Shown in pieces: positions 17,547-25,732 of a DNA stretch of 64,000 nucleotides; position 1 is the first letter of the stretch; every line of letters starts with the position of its first letter. Location: positions 248,001 through 312,000 of the forward strand of contig JAHHIG010000005.1 of assembly GCA_019358895.1 (NCBI GenBank), written 5' to 3'. The position numbers were made by a program, and so were the translations under genes. The stretch comes from Tildeniella nuda ZEHNDER 1965/U140 (GTDB lineage: Bacteria; Cyanobacteriota; Cyanobacteriia; Leptolyngbyales; Leptolyngbyaceae). The notes under the pieces were generated by a model. It saw only the letters and a list, made by a program, of their open reading frames with translations, ran no database searches and had not been told where the DNA came from.

Positions 17547-18104
17547 ATGACTAAAACCATCCAACAAATTGTTCTGCTTTTAATTTTTCTAATCGTGGTT
17601 TCAGTTGTCGCGATCGGTGCAGCAATAGCGCAGGATTCTAATCATATAGCATCATCAACTGCAACCGCTCAGATGGCGAATCAGTTCCAGCAGCAGCAGG
17701 TTATTGGTGCAGAAAATGCAAATGCGATTGCAGCTCAAACTCCGCCGCAAAGTCCATCCAAAATCAACATCAACCCAGAGACAGGTGTTCCCAAGGGCGC
17801 GATTTTACTTACCGTTTTTCTGAAGCATGACCAATCGAAAACGTTAGAAAAAATTCTCAATGAACTGAAGCAATCTGGCTATTGGAAAGCCTTTCCACCA
17901 GAAGGGGTTGACGTTGTTTCCTGGTATGTGATGATGGGCATTGGACAGGTTGTCACGTTAGCTGTACCGCCAGAGCGGTTACGTGCTGTGAACACGGCAC
18001 TGGAACGTACTGCCTGGAGCGCGTATCGGACTGAATTTTATGCCACCTACGATTTTGCACCCATTGCAAAAAAGTCACGAGAACAGGCATTGAAAGGCTC
18101 TTAA
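17547..18104 (+). CDS. membrane-anchored or periplasmic protein of unknown function
   Basis: About 185 aa. Start chosen at 17547 because GGAG (17535-17538) is 8 nt upstream; the ATG at 17523 has no such site. Residues about 5-25 form a hydrophobic signal or anchor (VLLLIFLIVVSVVAIGA) ending near AIAQ. A low-complexity Gln/Ala linker follows. The C-terminal domain (about 80-185) is well ordered, with VSWYVMMGIGQVVTLAVP and YRTEFYATYDFAPIA, a pattern I associate with small periplasmic proteins of unknown role. Not assigned to a named family. Confidence 0.72.
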   Translation: MTKTIQQIVLLLIFLIVVSVVAIGAAIAQDSNHIASSTATAQMANQFQQQQVIGAENANAIAAQTPPQSPSKININPETGVPKGAILLTVFLKHDQSKTLEKILNELKQSGYWKAFPPEGVDVVSWYVMMGIGQVVTLAVPPERLRAVNTALERTAWSAYRTEFYATYDFAPIAKKSREQALKGS

Positions 18105-18110
18105 TGGCAA

Positions 18111-19547
18111 TCATGTTGCAATAGGTAGAAGGAGCGTGACAACGGTTCCTTGTCCCAGTTCACTATTAATTTGCATACTGCCGCCTTGCAGTTGGCAAAC
18201 ATGTTGAGCGATCGCCAATCCTAAGCCCAATCCACCTCTGGGTCGGGCGTTATCACCCCGATAGAAGCGCTCTGTGAGGCGTTGTAGCGCGTTTGCCTCA
18301 ATACCTTTGCCCTGGTCTTGAATTTGGAGGGGAATGTACTGCTGCTCCTCTGTTTCGACAGTCGGCAGCACTTTGAGGCAAATCACCTCACTTTCAGGCG
18401 CGTACTTAATGGCGTTGTCCAGTAAATTTAAAACCACTTGTCCGGTCAGTTCTGGATCAACCCACACGGCTGTTTTAGTCGAAGCCGCAGAAAGTTCCAG
18501 TTTCAACCCCGCTTGAGTGGCGGATGGCTGCATTCGACAGAGACATTCCTGAGCGATCGCCACGGCTGAAACAGCCTGGGGGTGCACCTGAAGCTGTCCC
18601 GCATCCGCCTTGGCGAGCCACAGCAATTGCTCCACCAGCCGAGTCAGGTAATCTGTTTCACGGCAGGCTCGTCGTAAATACAGTTGCGCTTTCTCTCCCG
18701 TCACGACACCATCCAAAATTGCCTCCAACTCAACTCGCAAAGTGGCTAAGGGCGTGCGTAAATCGTGAGAAACGTTAGCAACCAATTCACGACGAGCGGT
18801 TTCCTGTGCCTGAAGTGCCGTCAGAGTTTCGATTAATTTGGCTGCCATCTGATCCAGCAAATGACTTAATTGCGCCAGTTCATCATGTCCTTTAAGGGCA
18901 GAACGAGCCGTATAATCGCCTGCTTCCAGCCGTTGCGCCTGTTGGTGTAAGCTGCGTAGCGGTTGGGTTAAGGTGCGAGAGAGGAGCCATCCCGTCGCCG
19001 CAGCAACGGTTGTAGCGGCGATCGCCATACCCATTACCAAGCCCTGCACCTCTTCTGCAAACCGTTTGGGACGACGGAGCGGCATCGTAAGATAAACTGC
19101 GCCCACAATTCGATCGGCACTGCGGAGCGGCACTGTGCTGTAGAGCCACCAGCTATTTTTAGGATCGGTGGCATTCCACAAACGTCCTGCTTGCGGTGCG
19201 CCTGCCAGGGTTTTGAGAATTAAATCCTTGGGCAGTTCAACAGCATGACCTCGATTCACCGCCTGACTGGTTAAGCGAGTGGTGGCAGCCATGTTGAAAA
19301 TTGTGACCTGCGATCGTGCCTGTTCGCTCATTAAATCGGTGAGTTGACGCATCGTGTCTGGACTTTCCCAGTGAGTGGGAATTTGCATTGCAAGGGCATC
19401 TGCCTGTCGCCTCAACGTGACTTCCGCCTCTTTGACAAAGAACTTTTCTAGCGCGGCTCCTAAGATTAACGAGAAGCCACCCAGACTACCCAGGGTGACG
19501 AGCAACAGCGTGAGTGTGAGTCGGCTAGAAACGCTTCTTAATTTCAT
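18111..19547 (-). CDS. sensor histidine kinase (HAMP-HisKA-HATPase)
   Basis: 478 aa membrane kinase of a two-component system. An N-terminal membrane helix (about 10-32), a periplasmic sensor region (33-165) and a second helix (169-190) are followed by a HAMP linker (190-245), then HisKA with the phosphoacceptor His261 in VSHDLRTPLATLR. The ATPase domain has an N box (VVLNLLDNAIKYA, 371-383) and G boxes DQGKGI (411-416) and GGLGLGLAI (438-446). All catalytic elements are present. Its ATG overlaps the stop of the response regulator gene by 4 nt, so the pair is co-transcribed with the regulator first. The signal sensed is unknown. Confidence 0.93.
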   Translation of the reverse strand: MKLRSVSSRLTLTLLLVTLGSLGGFSLILGAALEKFFVKEAEVTLRRQADALAMQIPTHWESPDTMRQLTDLMSEQARSQVTIFNMAATTRLTSQAVNRGHAVELPKDLILKTLAGAPQAGRLWNATDPKNSWWLYSTVPLRSADRIVGAVYLTMPLRRPKRFAEEVQGLVMGMAIAATTVAAATGWLLSRTLTQPLRSLHQQAQRLEAGDYTARSALKGHDELAQLSHLLDQMAAKLIETLTALQAQETARRELVANVSHDLRTPLATLRVELEAILDGVVTGEKAQLYLRRACRETDYLTRLVEQLLWLAKADAGQLQVHPQAVSAVAIAQECLCRMQPSATQAGLKLELSAASTKTAVWVDPELTGQVVLNLLDNAIKYAPESEVICLKVLPTVETEEQQYIPLQIQDQGKGIEANALQRLTERFYRGDNARPRGGLGLGLAIAQHVCQLQGGSMQINSELGQGTVVTLLLPIAT

Positions 19548-20239
19548 CCTTCATGCCCTCGAAAGCGGTAGCCAACGCCCCATACGGTTTGAATATATTC
19601 TGGGCGAGAGGAGTCTAGTTCAATCTTTTCTCGCAACTTGCGAATATACACGTCAACCACGCGGGTGTCGCCTGCAAAGTCAAGCCCCCAGACGTGTTCT
19701 AGCAGTTGCTCGCGTGTATAGGCTCGTCCGGGACGATCGGCAAGTTGTGCCAGCAAATCAAACTCTTTGCCGCGTAAATCGAGCCATTCTCCATTGAGAA
19801 AAGCATGACGCTGATTCAGGTCGATCGCAATGCCCTGCGTTTGTCTCACCTCGCGGTAGCCTGGGCTATATGCCCGTCGCATGAGTGCGTTGACCCGTGC
19901 AACCAACTCTTTGGCACTAAACGGTTTGATTAAGTAATCATCGGCTCCGATCGCTAACCCCTGCACGCGATCGCACTCCTCTACGCGTGCCGTCAACATC
20001 AAAATTGGCACAAAGTAGCCCAGTGCCCGGACTTCTTGACAGACCTGAAAGCCACTAATATCCGGCAACATGAGATCTAAGACAACCAAATCGGGGCGAA
20101 AGCATTGGATCTGTGCCACGCCCTCAGTGCCGTTGCTAGCGGTTAAACACACCAAGCCATCACGCTCAATGTAAAGCTGCACAGTCTCACGTAAACTGAT
20201 GTCGTCTTCGATGAGCAAGACCGTAGTAGTGGCAGGCAT
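19544..20239 (-). CDS. OmpR/PhoB-family response regulator
   Basis: 231 aa. The receiver domain (1-120) carries the acidic pocket Glu11-Asp12-Asp13, phosphoacceptor Asp55 in VVLDLMLPD, Thr83 and Lys105. A winged-helix DNA-binding domain (about 130-228) follows, with the family signature TREQLLEHVWGLDFAGDTRVVDVYI written across its recognition helix (about 175-199). It is activated by the kinase encoded immediately downstream (18111-19547). Start ATG at 20239. Confidence 0.94.
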   Translation of the reverse strand: MPATTTVLLIEDDISLRETVQLYIERDGLVCLTASNGTEGVAQIQCFRPDLVVLDLMLPDISGFQVCQEVRALGYFVPILMLTARVEECDRVQGLAIGADDYLIKPFSAKELVARVNALMRRAYSPGYREVRQTQGIAIDLNQRHAFLNGEWLDLRGKEFDLLAQLADRPGRAYTREQLLEHVWGLDFAGDTRVVDVYIRKLREKIELDSSRPEYIQTVWGVGYRFRGHEG

Positions 20240-20414
20240 GGGAGTTAACTTCTAAGCTTGATCAGTTCAATAGATAGCCAGTGGGATTGCTCATCGTTTG
20301 ACAAAAAATGACTGACAAGCATACTCCGTGAAAGGGGTACTTACTTTGGCATTGAATCGTTAAACAGGGCGAAAAACAGAAAGAGATCCACGAATCTTTA
20401 GCGCCAATCCTCTT

Positions 20415-20555
20415 TTATTGATGTTGCGTTGGTGGTTGAGGTATGGGCGATCGAGCGATCGAAGCCCCAGTTGAGAACTGCACCAGCGCAAGCATGGTTG
20501 CCGCTAAGCCGACAAACACGCCGCACGGGATCATCACACCCAATAATCTAGACAT
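20415..20555 (-). CDS. small single-pass membrane protein, 46 aa
   Basis: A 46-codon minus-strand gene. AAGGAG (complement of 20566-20571) lies 10 nt before its ATG. The product has one hydrophobic helix (about residues 5-29, with IPCGVFVGLAATMLALV) and a Pro/Gln-rich tail (PIPQPPTQHQ). It lies upstream of the two-component pair on the same strand. A start 72 nt further upstream is open but lacks this ribosome site. Function unknown. Confidence 0.42.
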   Translation of the reverse strand: MSRLLGVMIPCGVFVGLAATMLALVQFSTGASIARSPIPQPPTQHQ

Positions 20556-20672
20556 CTGTTCAAGTCTCCTTTGTCTGGTCATCTCCTGAACATTCACTAA
20601 AGGTATTAAAAATCTATGAATTTGCAAAGTGTAAAAAATAAAAGATTCACGCTGTTGAGCGTTTTAGAAGAT

Positions 20673-20820
20673 CTAGGCTGTGTTTTAAAACCCTTGACCC
20701 TCCCCAACCCTCCTTAAAAAGGAGGGAGCCGAACTATTCAAAGTCCCCCTTTTTAAGGGGGATTTAGGGGGATCACCAAGAGTCAAAGTAACGACCCGAA
20801 GGTTTTAAAACACGCCCTAG
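20673..20820 (+). mobile_element. MITE-like element, CTAGGgcGTGTTTTAAAAC-ended family, copy 1
   Basis: 148 bp with terminal inverted repeats: CTAGGCTGTGTTTTAAAACC at the left and GGTTTTAAAACACGCCCTAG at the right. The interior contains two self-complementary segments (CCTCCTTAAAAAGGAGG and CCCCCTTTTTAAGGGGG). No gene. A sister copy is at 22253-22397. Confidence 0.82.
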
Positions 20821-20890
20821 TTTCTCATTCACAAATTTTTAATACCTTTCTATAAAGGTGAGAGGCAAGTCCTTTTAGGAGGTCAGCCTT

Positions 20891-21442
20891 ATGGATGCGG
20901 CAAAGACTACAGAAAGACCCAAGCGGCAAAACGCGGCATTCAAGCATTTGATGCTTCTGCACTGGATTATGGCAGCGTTCATTCTTACGCTATATTTTAC
21001 AGGTGTTTTCGTTGCACGTCCGTTACAGGCTCCTCTCTGGCTGATGTCTTTTTGCCATCAGTCGTTAGGAATGCTCTTTTTGCTGCTGCTCATTGTCAGA
21101 ATTTTCTTACTGCTGCGAGTTGTTGGACATAAATATACACGGCGATCGCCGAACGTTACGTCCAACTGGTTACAAACCATCATGCTACACAGCAGCCTCT
21201 ATTTCTTTATGCTGGTAGCGCCTATCAGCGGCTTTTTTTTGCGAAATTTTATTGGCTTAGGCACCACGCTTTTTGGTCTTCCCGTACCATCTCTTTTTGC
21301 TGCAAATAATACCTGGGTTGCACTGGCTAGAAGCTCACATTTCTGGTCATCCTATCTCTTTTTAGCCTTTATTGTTTTACACGCTCTGGCGCACTGGAAA
21401 GTCATTCGTATGACGGTGAGAAAGCGCTTTGTCACACGCTAA
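20891..21442 (+). CDS. cytochrome b561 family protein
   Basis: 183 aa integral membrane haem protein expected to move electrons in the membrane. Four hydrophobic helices are visible (about 21-42, 50-75, 95-117 and 147-168). The conserved haem-ligand histidines are at the helix starts or ends (LMLLHWIMA, FCHQSLGM, IMLHSSLYF, IVLHALAHWK). Length and helix layout match bacterial b561. AGGAGG (20876-20881) precedes the ATG. It lies between two MITE copies and divergently from the two-component operon. Confidence 0.9.
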   Translation: MDAAKTTERPKRQNAAFKHLMLLHWIMAAFILTLYFTGVFVARPLQAPLWLMSFCHQSLGMLFLLLLIVRIFLLLRVVGHKYTRRSPNVTSNWLQTIMLHSSLYFFMLVAPISGFFLRNFIGLGTTLFGLPVPSLFAANNTWVALARSSHFWSSYLFLAFIVLHALAHWKVIRMTVRKRFVTR

Positions 21443-21476
21443 ATGCTTTCAAAAATATGGTCACTTACCGTCTTAA

Positions 21477-22232
21477 ATGATGCAAGTAGCAACAATGACT
21501 ATGATCGCCAGTGTGCAATCGAGTGAAACGGCACTGAATAAACTACGCCAAAACACGCTTACAGCCGATGAACTACTCAATCTGCTCAAGCAGTACAACC
21601 TGATGCCACTGTTGCTGCGGGAATTGTTGATTGATGACGCGATCGCGTCCATCACCCTTTCTCATCAAGACTACCTCGATGCCTGTGCCCAGTTTTATCA
21701 ACAGCAGCACCTCACTACGGATGTTGACCGACAAACCTGGTTAGAAGCGCATCAATTATCGTCACCACAACTCGATCGCCTGATTACCCGCAGCCTTCGA
21801 CTAACCAAATTTAAACAAGCAAGGTGGGGACATAAACTGGCATCCTACTTTCTCCAGCGCAAAACCCAACTCGATCGCGTCATTTACTCGTTGCTGCGAG
21901 TCAAAGAGGTCAGTGTCGCTCAGGAATTGTTCTTTCGCATCCAGGAGGGCGAACGAACCTTTGCTGCATTAGCACGGCAATACTCTCAAGGCGCTGAAGC
22001 CAGAACAGGTGGGTTGATTGGACCTATGGAACTCAGCAAACCTCACCCCGTTTTAGCAAAAATGTTGGCAGTCAGCCAGGCGGGTCAACTCTTGCCTCCT
22101 ACTCGTCTCAATGGCTGGGTTGTCATTGTGCGGCTAGAGCAGTTGTTAGAGGCTCAAATGGATGAGGCAATGCAGGAACGGCTGTTAACAGAACTGTTTG
22201 AGCAATGGGTACAGGAACAAATAGAGCCGTAA
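21477..22232 (+). CDS. PpiC/SurA-like peptidyl-prolyl isomerase of the secretion locus
   Basis: 251 aa. The C-terminal half (about 125-225) is a parvulin-type rotamase domain: LFFRIQEGERTFAALARQYSQG, then GGLIGPMELSKPHP and GQLLPPTRLNGWVVIVRLEQ. The N-terminal half is helical, as in SurA-like chaperones. There is no signal peptide, so it probably acts in the cytoplasm. It stands directly before a type I ABC exporter, an arrangement seen in cyanobacterial type I loci. It may keep the substrate in an export-competent state, which is inference. ATG choice is uncertain by a few codons. Confidence 0.82.
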   Translation: MMQVATMTMIASVQSSETALNKLRQNTLTADELLNLLKQYNLMPLLLRELLIDDAIASITLSHQDYLDACAQFYQQQHLTTDVDRQTWLEAHQLSSPQLDRLITRSLRLTKFKQARWGHKLASYFLQRKTQLDRVIYSLLRVKEVSVAQELFFRIQEGERTFAALARQYSQGAEARTGGLIGPMELSKPHPVLAKMLAVSQAGQLLPPTRLNGWVVIVRLEQLLEAQMDEAMQERLLTELFEQWVQEQIEP

Positions 22233-22236
22233 ATGA

Positions 22237-22497
22237 GCGTTGTGCCCTCACCCTAGGGCGTGTTTTAAAACCCCCAGAAGCCCCCAACCCCCAATTCTGG
22301 GGGCTTCCAACCATCTTCAAAGTCCCCCAAAGTTGGGGGATTAGGGGGCAGAAGCTTACAGCAACAAAGCGATTGAAAGTTTTAAAACACTGCCTAGCCC
22401 TCTCCCTAGGGGCGAGGGGACATGTCCGGCTCCCTTCTCCCCTAGGAGAAGGGTTGGGGATGAGGGCAAATTATTCCTGTACGCAGCAACACCCGTT
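22237..22497 (+). mobile_element. nested repeats: MITE of the GCGTTG family interrupted by a CTAGGGCGTG-family MITE
   Basis: An outer element with C-rich/G-rich core (from GAGCGTTGTGCCCTCACC to GTACGCAGCAACACC) is interrupted at 22253-22397 by a 145-bp element with ends CTAGGGCGTGTTTTAAAAC and GTTTTAAAACACTGCCTAG. Removing the inner element with one CTAG restores the familiar outer core CTCACCCTAGCCCTCTCCC. The inner insertion is therefore younger, and the target is CTAG. Confidence 0.78.
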
Positions 22498-22542
22498 CTT
22501 TGATCAGTCAACCTCGATCGCAATTCTTCAATTTTTTGTCCC

Positions 22543-25500
22543 ATGACTTACACGATCGCCACCTGTCAATTAACCGAGTTTCTCGCTGCTCTACCACCCT
22601 TTGATCAGCTTTCCGCCAATAGCTTTGACACATTGTTGAAACAGGCAAAACCGCTGCGCTATCGGATGGGGCAATTGATCATCACGCGTGAAAAAATGCC
22701 TGCTCAGGTGGCGATTTTATATGACGGTCAAGTTCGATCGCTCGGCTATGAATCTGATGTTCCGCTGCCCGTTACGCTGGAGCGGCTGCAACCTGGTGCC
22801 ATCATCGGCTGGGCTGGTTTGGTGCGTGGCGTTGCCTGCGAAACCGCGATCGCGTCCACTGAAACAATTTGTCTGACGCTGGCTGCATCAGACTTCCTGC
22901 AACTCCTGCAAACAGAACCCGCGATCGCGTCCCACTTCCACACGCAGCCTGCCCTGATTGAACTCTTTGATCTCCTGAACACATATTTCCAACATCGCGC
23001 CGATCGCCGCCTCATTCTAGAAGCTGCTGGAACCAGCAACCTGAAGGACTTCGCTCAAACGCTTCTCCCTCACGCAATGGTTTATCGCAAACGTGCAAGC
23101 CCTGATTATGTCTGGTTGAACAGCAGTCCCTCTAATCGATTTGCTGTGGGCGATCGCATCCAAACCGCTGATCTGGATCATGCTGCCGATCGCCTCATCG
23201 GCTTACCCGTTCACCTGCTACTGCCCCCATCACATGTGAATCATGGAACATTGAATGGTAATGGATTATCAAATGTTAATCAGACGTTGCCTTTCATAGG
23301 AGATTCTGACCTGCCCGATATTCCCTACGCGTCGGCTGAGTTGATGGATCGAGAAGAACCGCTGCCATCCGCTCCATCGCACTATGCCTACGTCCGGGGC
23401 AGTGGCACTGTAAATGCCGTCCTTGCCTGTTTTCAGATGCTGAGTCAACACTGGGGCTTTCCCTTCCGGCGCGAGGTTGTACAGCGCATTCTAGCCGAGC
23501 AGCACCAACGAATTGGTATACTCTCGCTGCGGCACTGTGGCAGTGTGGCAGAGTTGAGCGGCTTGCGATCGCAGTTGGTTAACGTACCCTCAACAGCGGT
23601 GCATCGGTTGCCGACTCCCGCGATCGTCCGTTGGCACGATAGTTTTGCTGTGCTGTATGACATCAGCGCCAAACAAGCAATTCTGGGTGTACCCGAAGCG
23701 GGCATTCTCCGTCGCCAGCCCGATGAGTTGATGCTCAATCAGCCCGCCCATGACCAAACGGAACCTGCCGAAACCCTGGAAGTTTTGCTGCTACAACCAA
23801 CCCAGGACACGCCCAAACAAACCTTTGGTCTCGGTTGGTTTTTGCCGTCGCTGTACAAATATCGACGGGTCTTGATGGAAGTGTTCGTCGCGTCATTTTT
23901 TGTGCAGCTTTTTGGCTTGGCGAATCCTTTAATTACTCAAGTGATTATTGACAAGGTGCTGGTGCAGAACAGCCCCGATACATTGCAGATCTTGGGCATT
24001 TTTCTCATCGTGCTGGCACTGTTTGAGGCAGTCCTCACCAGTCTTCGCACGTATCTCTTTGCCGACACAACCAATCGCATTGATCTGGCATTGGGTGGTG
24101 AGATTATCGATCACTTATTACGGCTGCCGCTGCGGTATTTTGAGCGGCGACCCGTTGGTGAATTAGCCACTCGTGTGGGGGAGCTAGAAAATATCCGGCA
24201 GTTTCTCACAGGAACGGCGCTTACGGTCGTGCTGGACGCTGTGTTCTCCGTGCTTTACATCGTGGTGATGTTTCTCTACAGTTGGCTTCTGGCGCTGGTG
24301 GCACTGGCAACGTTACCGCTGTTTGCCGCATTGACCGCGCTCACGTCACCGATCGTCCGCCGTCAACTGCGTACCAAAGCCGAACGCAATGCCGAAACAC
24401 AATCGTTGTTAGTTGAAGTGCTGTCGGGCATTCAAACGGTGAAGGCTCAGAATCTGGAGTTGCGATCGCGCTGGCAATGGCAAGAACGTTACGCCAAATA
24501 TGTCAGCGCCAGTTTCAAAACGGTACGTACCTTTACGGCTGCCAGTGCCACCAGCACCTTTCTCAATCAACTTTCTGGGCTGTTGGTGCTGTGGGTGGGA
24601 GCACTATTGGTATTGCAGGGAAAATTGAGTCTGGGGCAACTGATTGCCTTTCGGATTATTGCAGGCTATGTCACCAGTCCCCTGCTGCGCTTGACTCAAC
24701 TGTGGCAAAACTTTCAGGAAACTGCCCTGTCGCTAGAACGACTCAGCGATATTCTCGATTCGCCGATGGAAGCAGATGCGATCGATCTGCAAAACATCCC
24801 CATGCCCACGATTGAAGGCACGGTTCAATACGAACATGTTTCATTTCGGTTCAATCCTACAGGGGCGATGCAATTAATCAACATCCAATTAGAGTTTCTG
24901 GCAGGTACGTTTGTTGGCATTGTGGGGCAGAGTGGATCGGGTAAAAGTACTCTCATGAAACTTTTGCCGCGCCTTTACCCACTGGAATCTGGGCGTATTT
25001 TGATCGATGGCTATGACATCAACAAAGTCGAACTCTATTCGTTGCGGCGACAGATTGGCATTGTGCCCCAAGACACGCTGCTGTTTGAGGGCACGATTCA
25101 GGAAAACATGACGATGCACCATCCCAATGCCACCGCTGAAGAAATGATTGCTGCCGCTAAAACTGCCGTTGCACATGAATTCATCATGGCATTGCCACAG
25201 GGCTACAACACCAACGTAGGAGAGCGAGGCACAGCGCTATCAGGTGGGCAACGACAGCGACTGGCGATCGCCCGTACGCTTCTCCAAAAGCCGCGTCTGT
25301 TGATTTTAGACGAAGCCACCAGCGCCCTGGATTACGACACAGAGCGGCAGGTGTGTCTCAATCTTGCCGAGGCATTCAAGGGCTGCACGGTGTTCTTCAT
25401 CACCCATCGGTTAACCACCATTCGCAATGCCGATCGCATTCTGCTGATGGATCACGGAACAGTCGTGGAGGAGGGCACTCATGCAGCATTGATGTCCCTG

Positions 25501-25548
25501 CGCGGACGCTACTACTGCCTTTATCAACAGCAAGATTCCCAATTGTAA
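22543..25548 (+). CDS. type I secretion ABC exporter with cNMP-like and degenerate C39-like domains
   Basis: 1001 aa HlyB-type exporter. Order: an N-terminal cyclic-nucleotide-binding-like domain (about 13-130), a C39 peptidase-like domain (about 281-415), six membrane helices (about 436-720), then the ATPase with Walker A GQSGSGKST (795-803), signature LSGGQ (899-903), Walker B LLILDEA (Asp923-Glu924) and the H-loop ITHRL. The C39-like domain has GSGTVNAVL where an active peptidase has its catalytic Cys, and WHDSFAVL where the His is expected, so it looks inactive, as in HlyB. That suits an RTX substrate without a cleaved leader. The adaptor gene follows at 25733. Confidence 0.9.
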   Translation: MTYTIATCQLTEFLAALPPFDQLSANSFDTLLKQAKPLRYRMGQLIITREKMPAQVAILYDGQVRSLGYESDVPLPVTLERLQPGAIIGWAGLVRGVACETAIASTETICLTLAASDFLQLLQTEPAIASHFHTQPALIELFDLLNTYFQHRADRRLILEAAGTSNLKDFAQTLLPHAMVYRKRASPDYVWLNSSPSNRFAVGDRIQTADLDHAADRLIGLPVHLLLPPSHVNHGTLNGNGLSNVNQTLPFIGDSDLPDIPYASAELMDREEPLPSAPSHYAYVRGSGTVNAVLACFQMLSQHWGFPFRREVVQRILAEQHQRIGILSLRHCGSVAELSGLRSQLVNVPSTAVHRLPTPAIVRWHDSFAVLYDISAKQAILGVPEAGILRRQPDELMLNQPAHDQTEPAETLEVLLLQPTQDTPKQTFGLGWFLPSLYKYRRVLMEVFVASFFVQLFGLANPLITQVIIDKVLVQNSPDTLQILGIFLIVLALFEAVLTSLRTYLFADTTNRIDLALGGEIIDHLLRLPLRYFERRPVGELATRVGELENIRQFLTGTALTVVLDAVFSVLYIVVMFLYSWLLALVALATLPLFAALTALTSPIVRRQLRTKAERNAETQSLLVEVLSGIQTVKAQNLELRSRWQWQERYAKYVSASFKTVRTFTAASATSTFLNQLSGLLVLWVGALLVLQGKLSLGQLIAFRIIAGYVTSPLLRLTQLWQNFQETALSLERLSDILDSPMEADAIDLQNIPMPTIEGTVQYEHVSFRFNPTGAMQLINIQLEFLAGTFVGIVGQSGSGKSTLMKLLPRLYPLESGRILIDGYDINKVELYSLRRQIGIVPQDTLLFEGTIQENMTMHHPNATAEEMIAAAKTAVAHEFIMALPQGYNTNVGERGTALSGGQRQRLAIARTLLQKPRLLILDEATSALDYDTERQVCLNLAEAFKGCTVFFITHRLTTIRNADRILLMDHGTVVEEGTHAALMSLRGRYYCLYQQQDSQL

Positions 25549-25584
25549 GTCCAGTTCTAAGTAGGTAGGCATCATTAAACTGAA

Positions 25585-25682
25585 GACCCTCATCCCCCAA
25601 CCCCCTTCTCCCAGAACGGGAGAAGGGGGCTAAGATCGGCTCCCCTCGCCCTACTTGGGAGAGGGGCTGGGGGTGAGGGCGA
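25585..25682 (+). repeat. palindromic repeat core copy
   Basis: Intergenic copy of the C-rich/G-rich repeat family (CCCTCATCCCCCAACCCCC ... GAGAGGGGCTGGGGGTGAGGG), here without clear GGCGTTG ends. It separates the exporter gene from the adaptor gene and could form strong RNA hairpins between them. Confidence 0.8.
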
Positions 25683-25732
25683 AACCTATGCCTTTCACAT
25701 TTAATTCCACCTTGTTACTTCATGCTTAAGGA

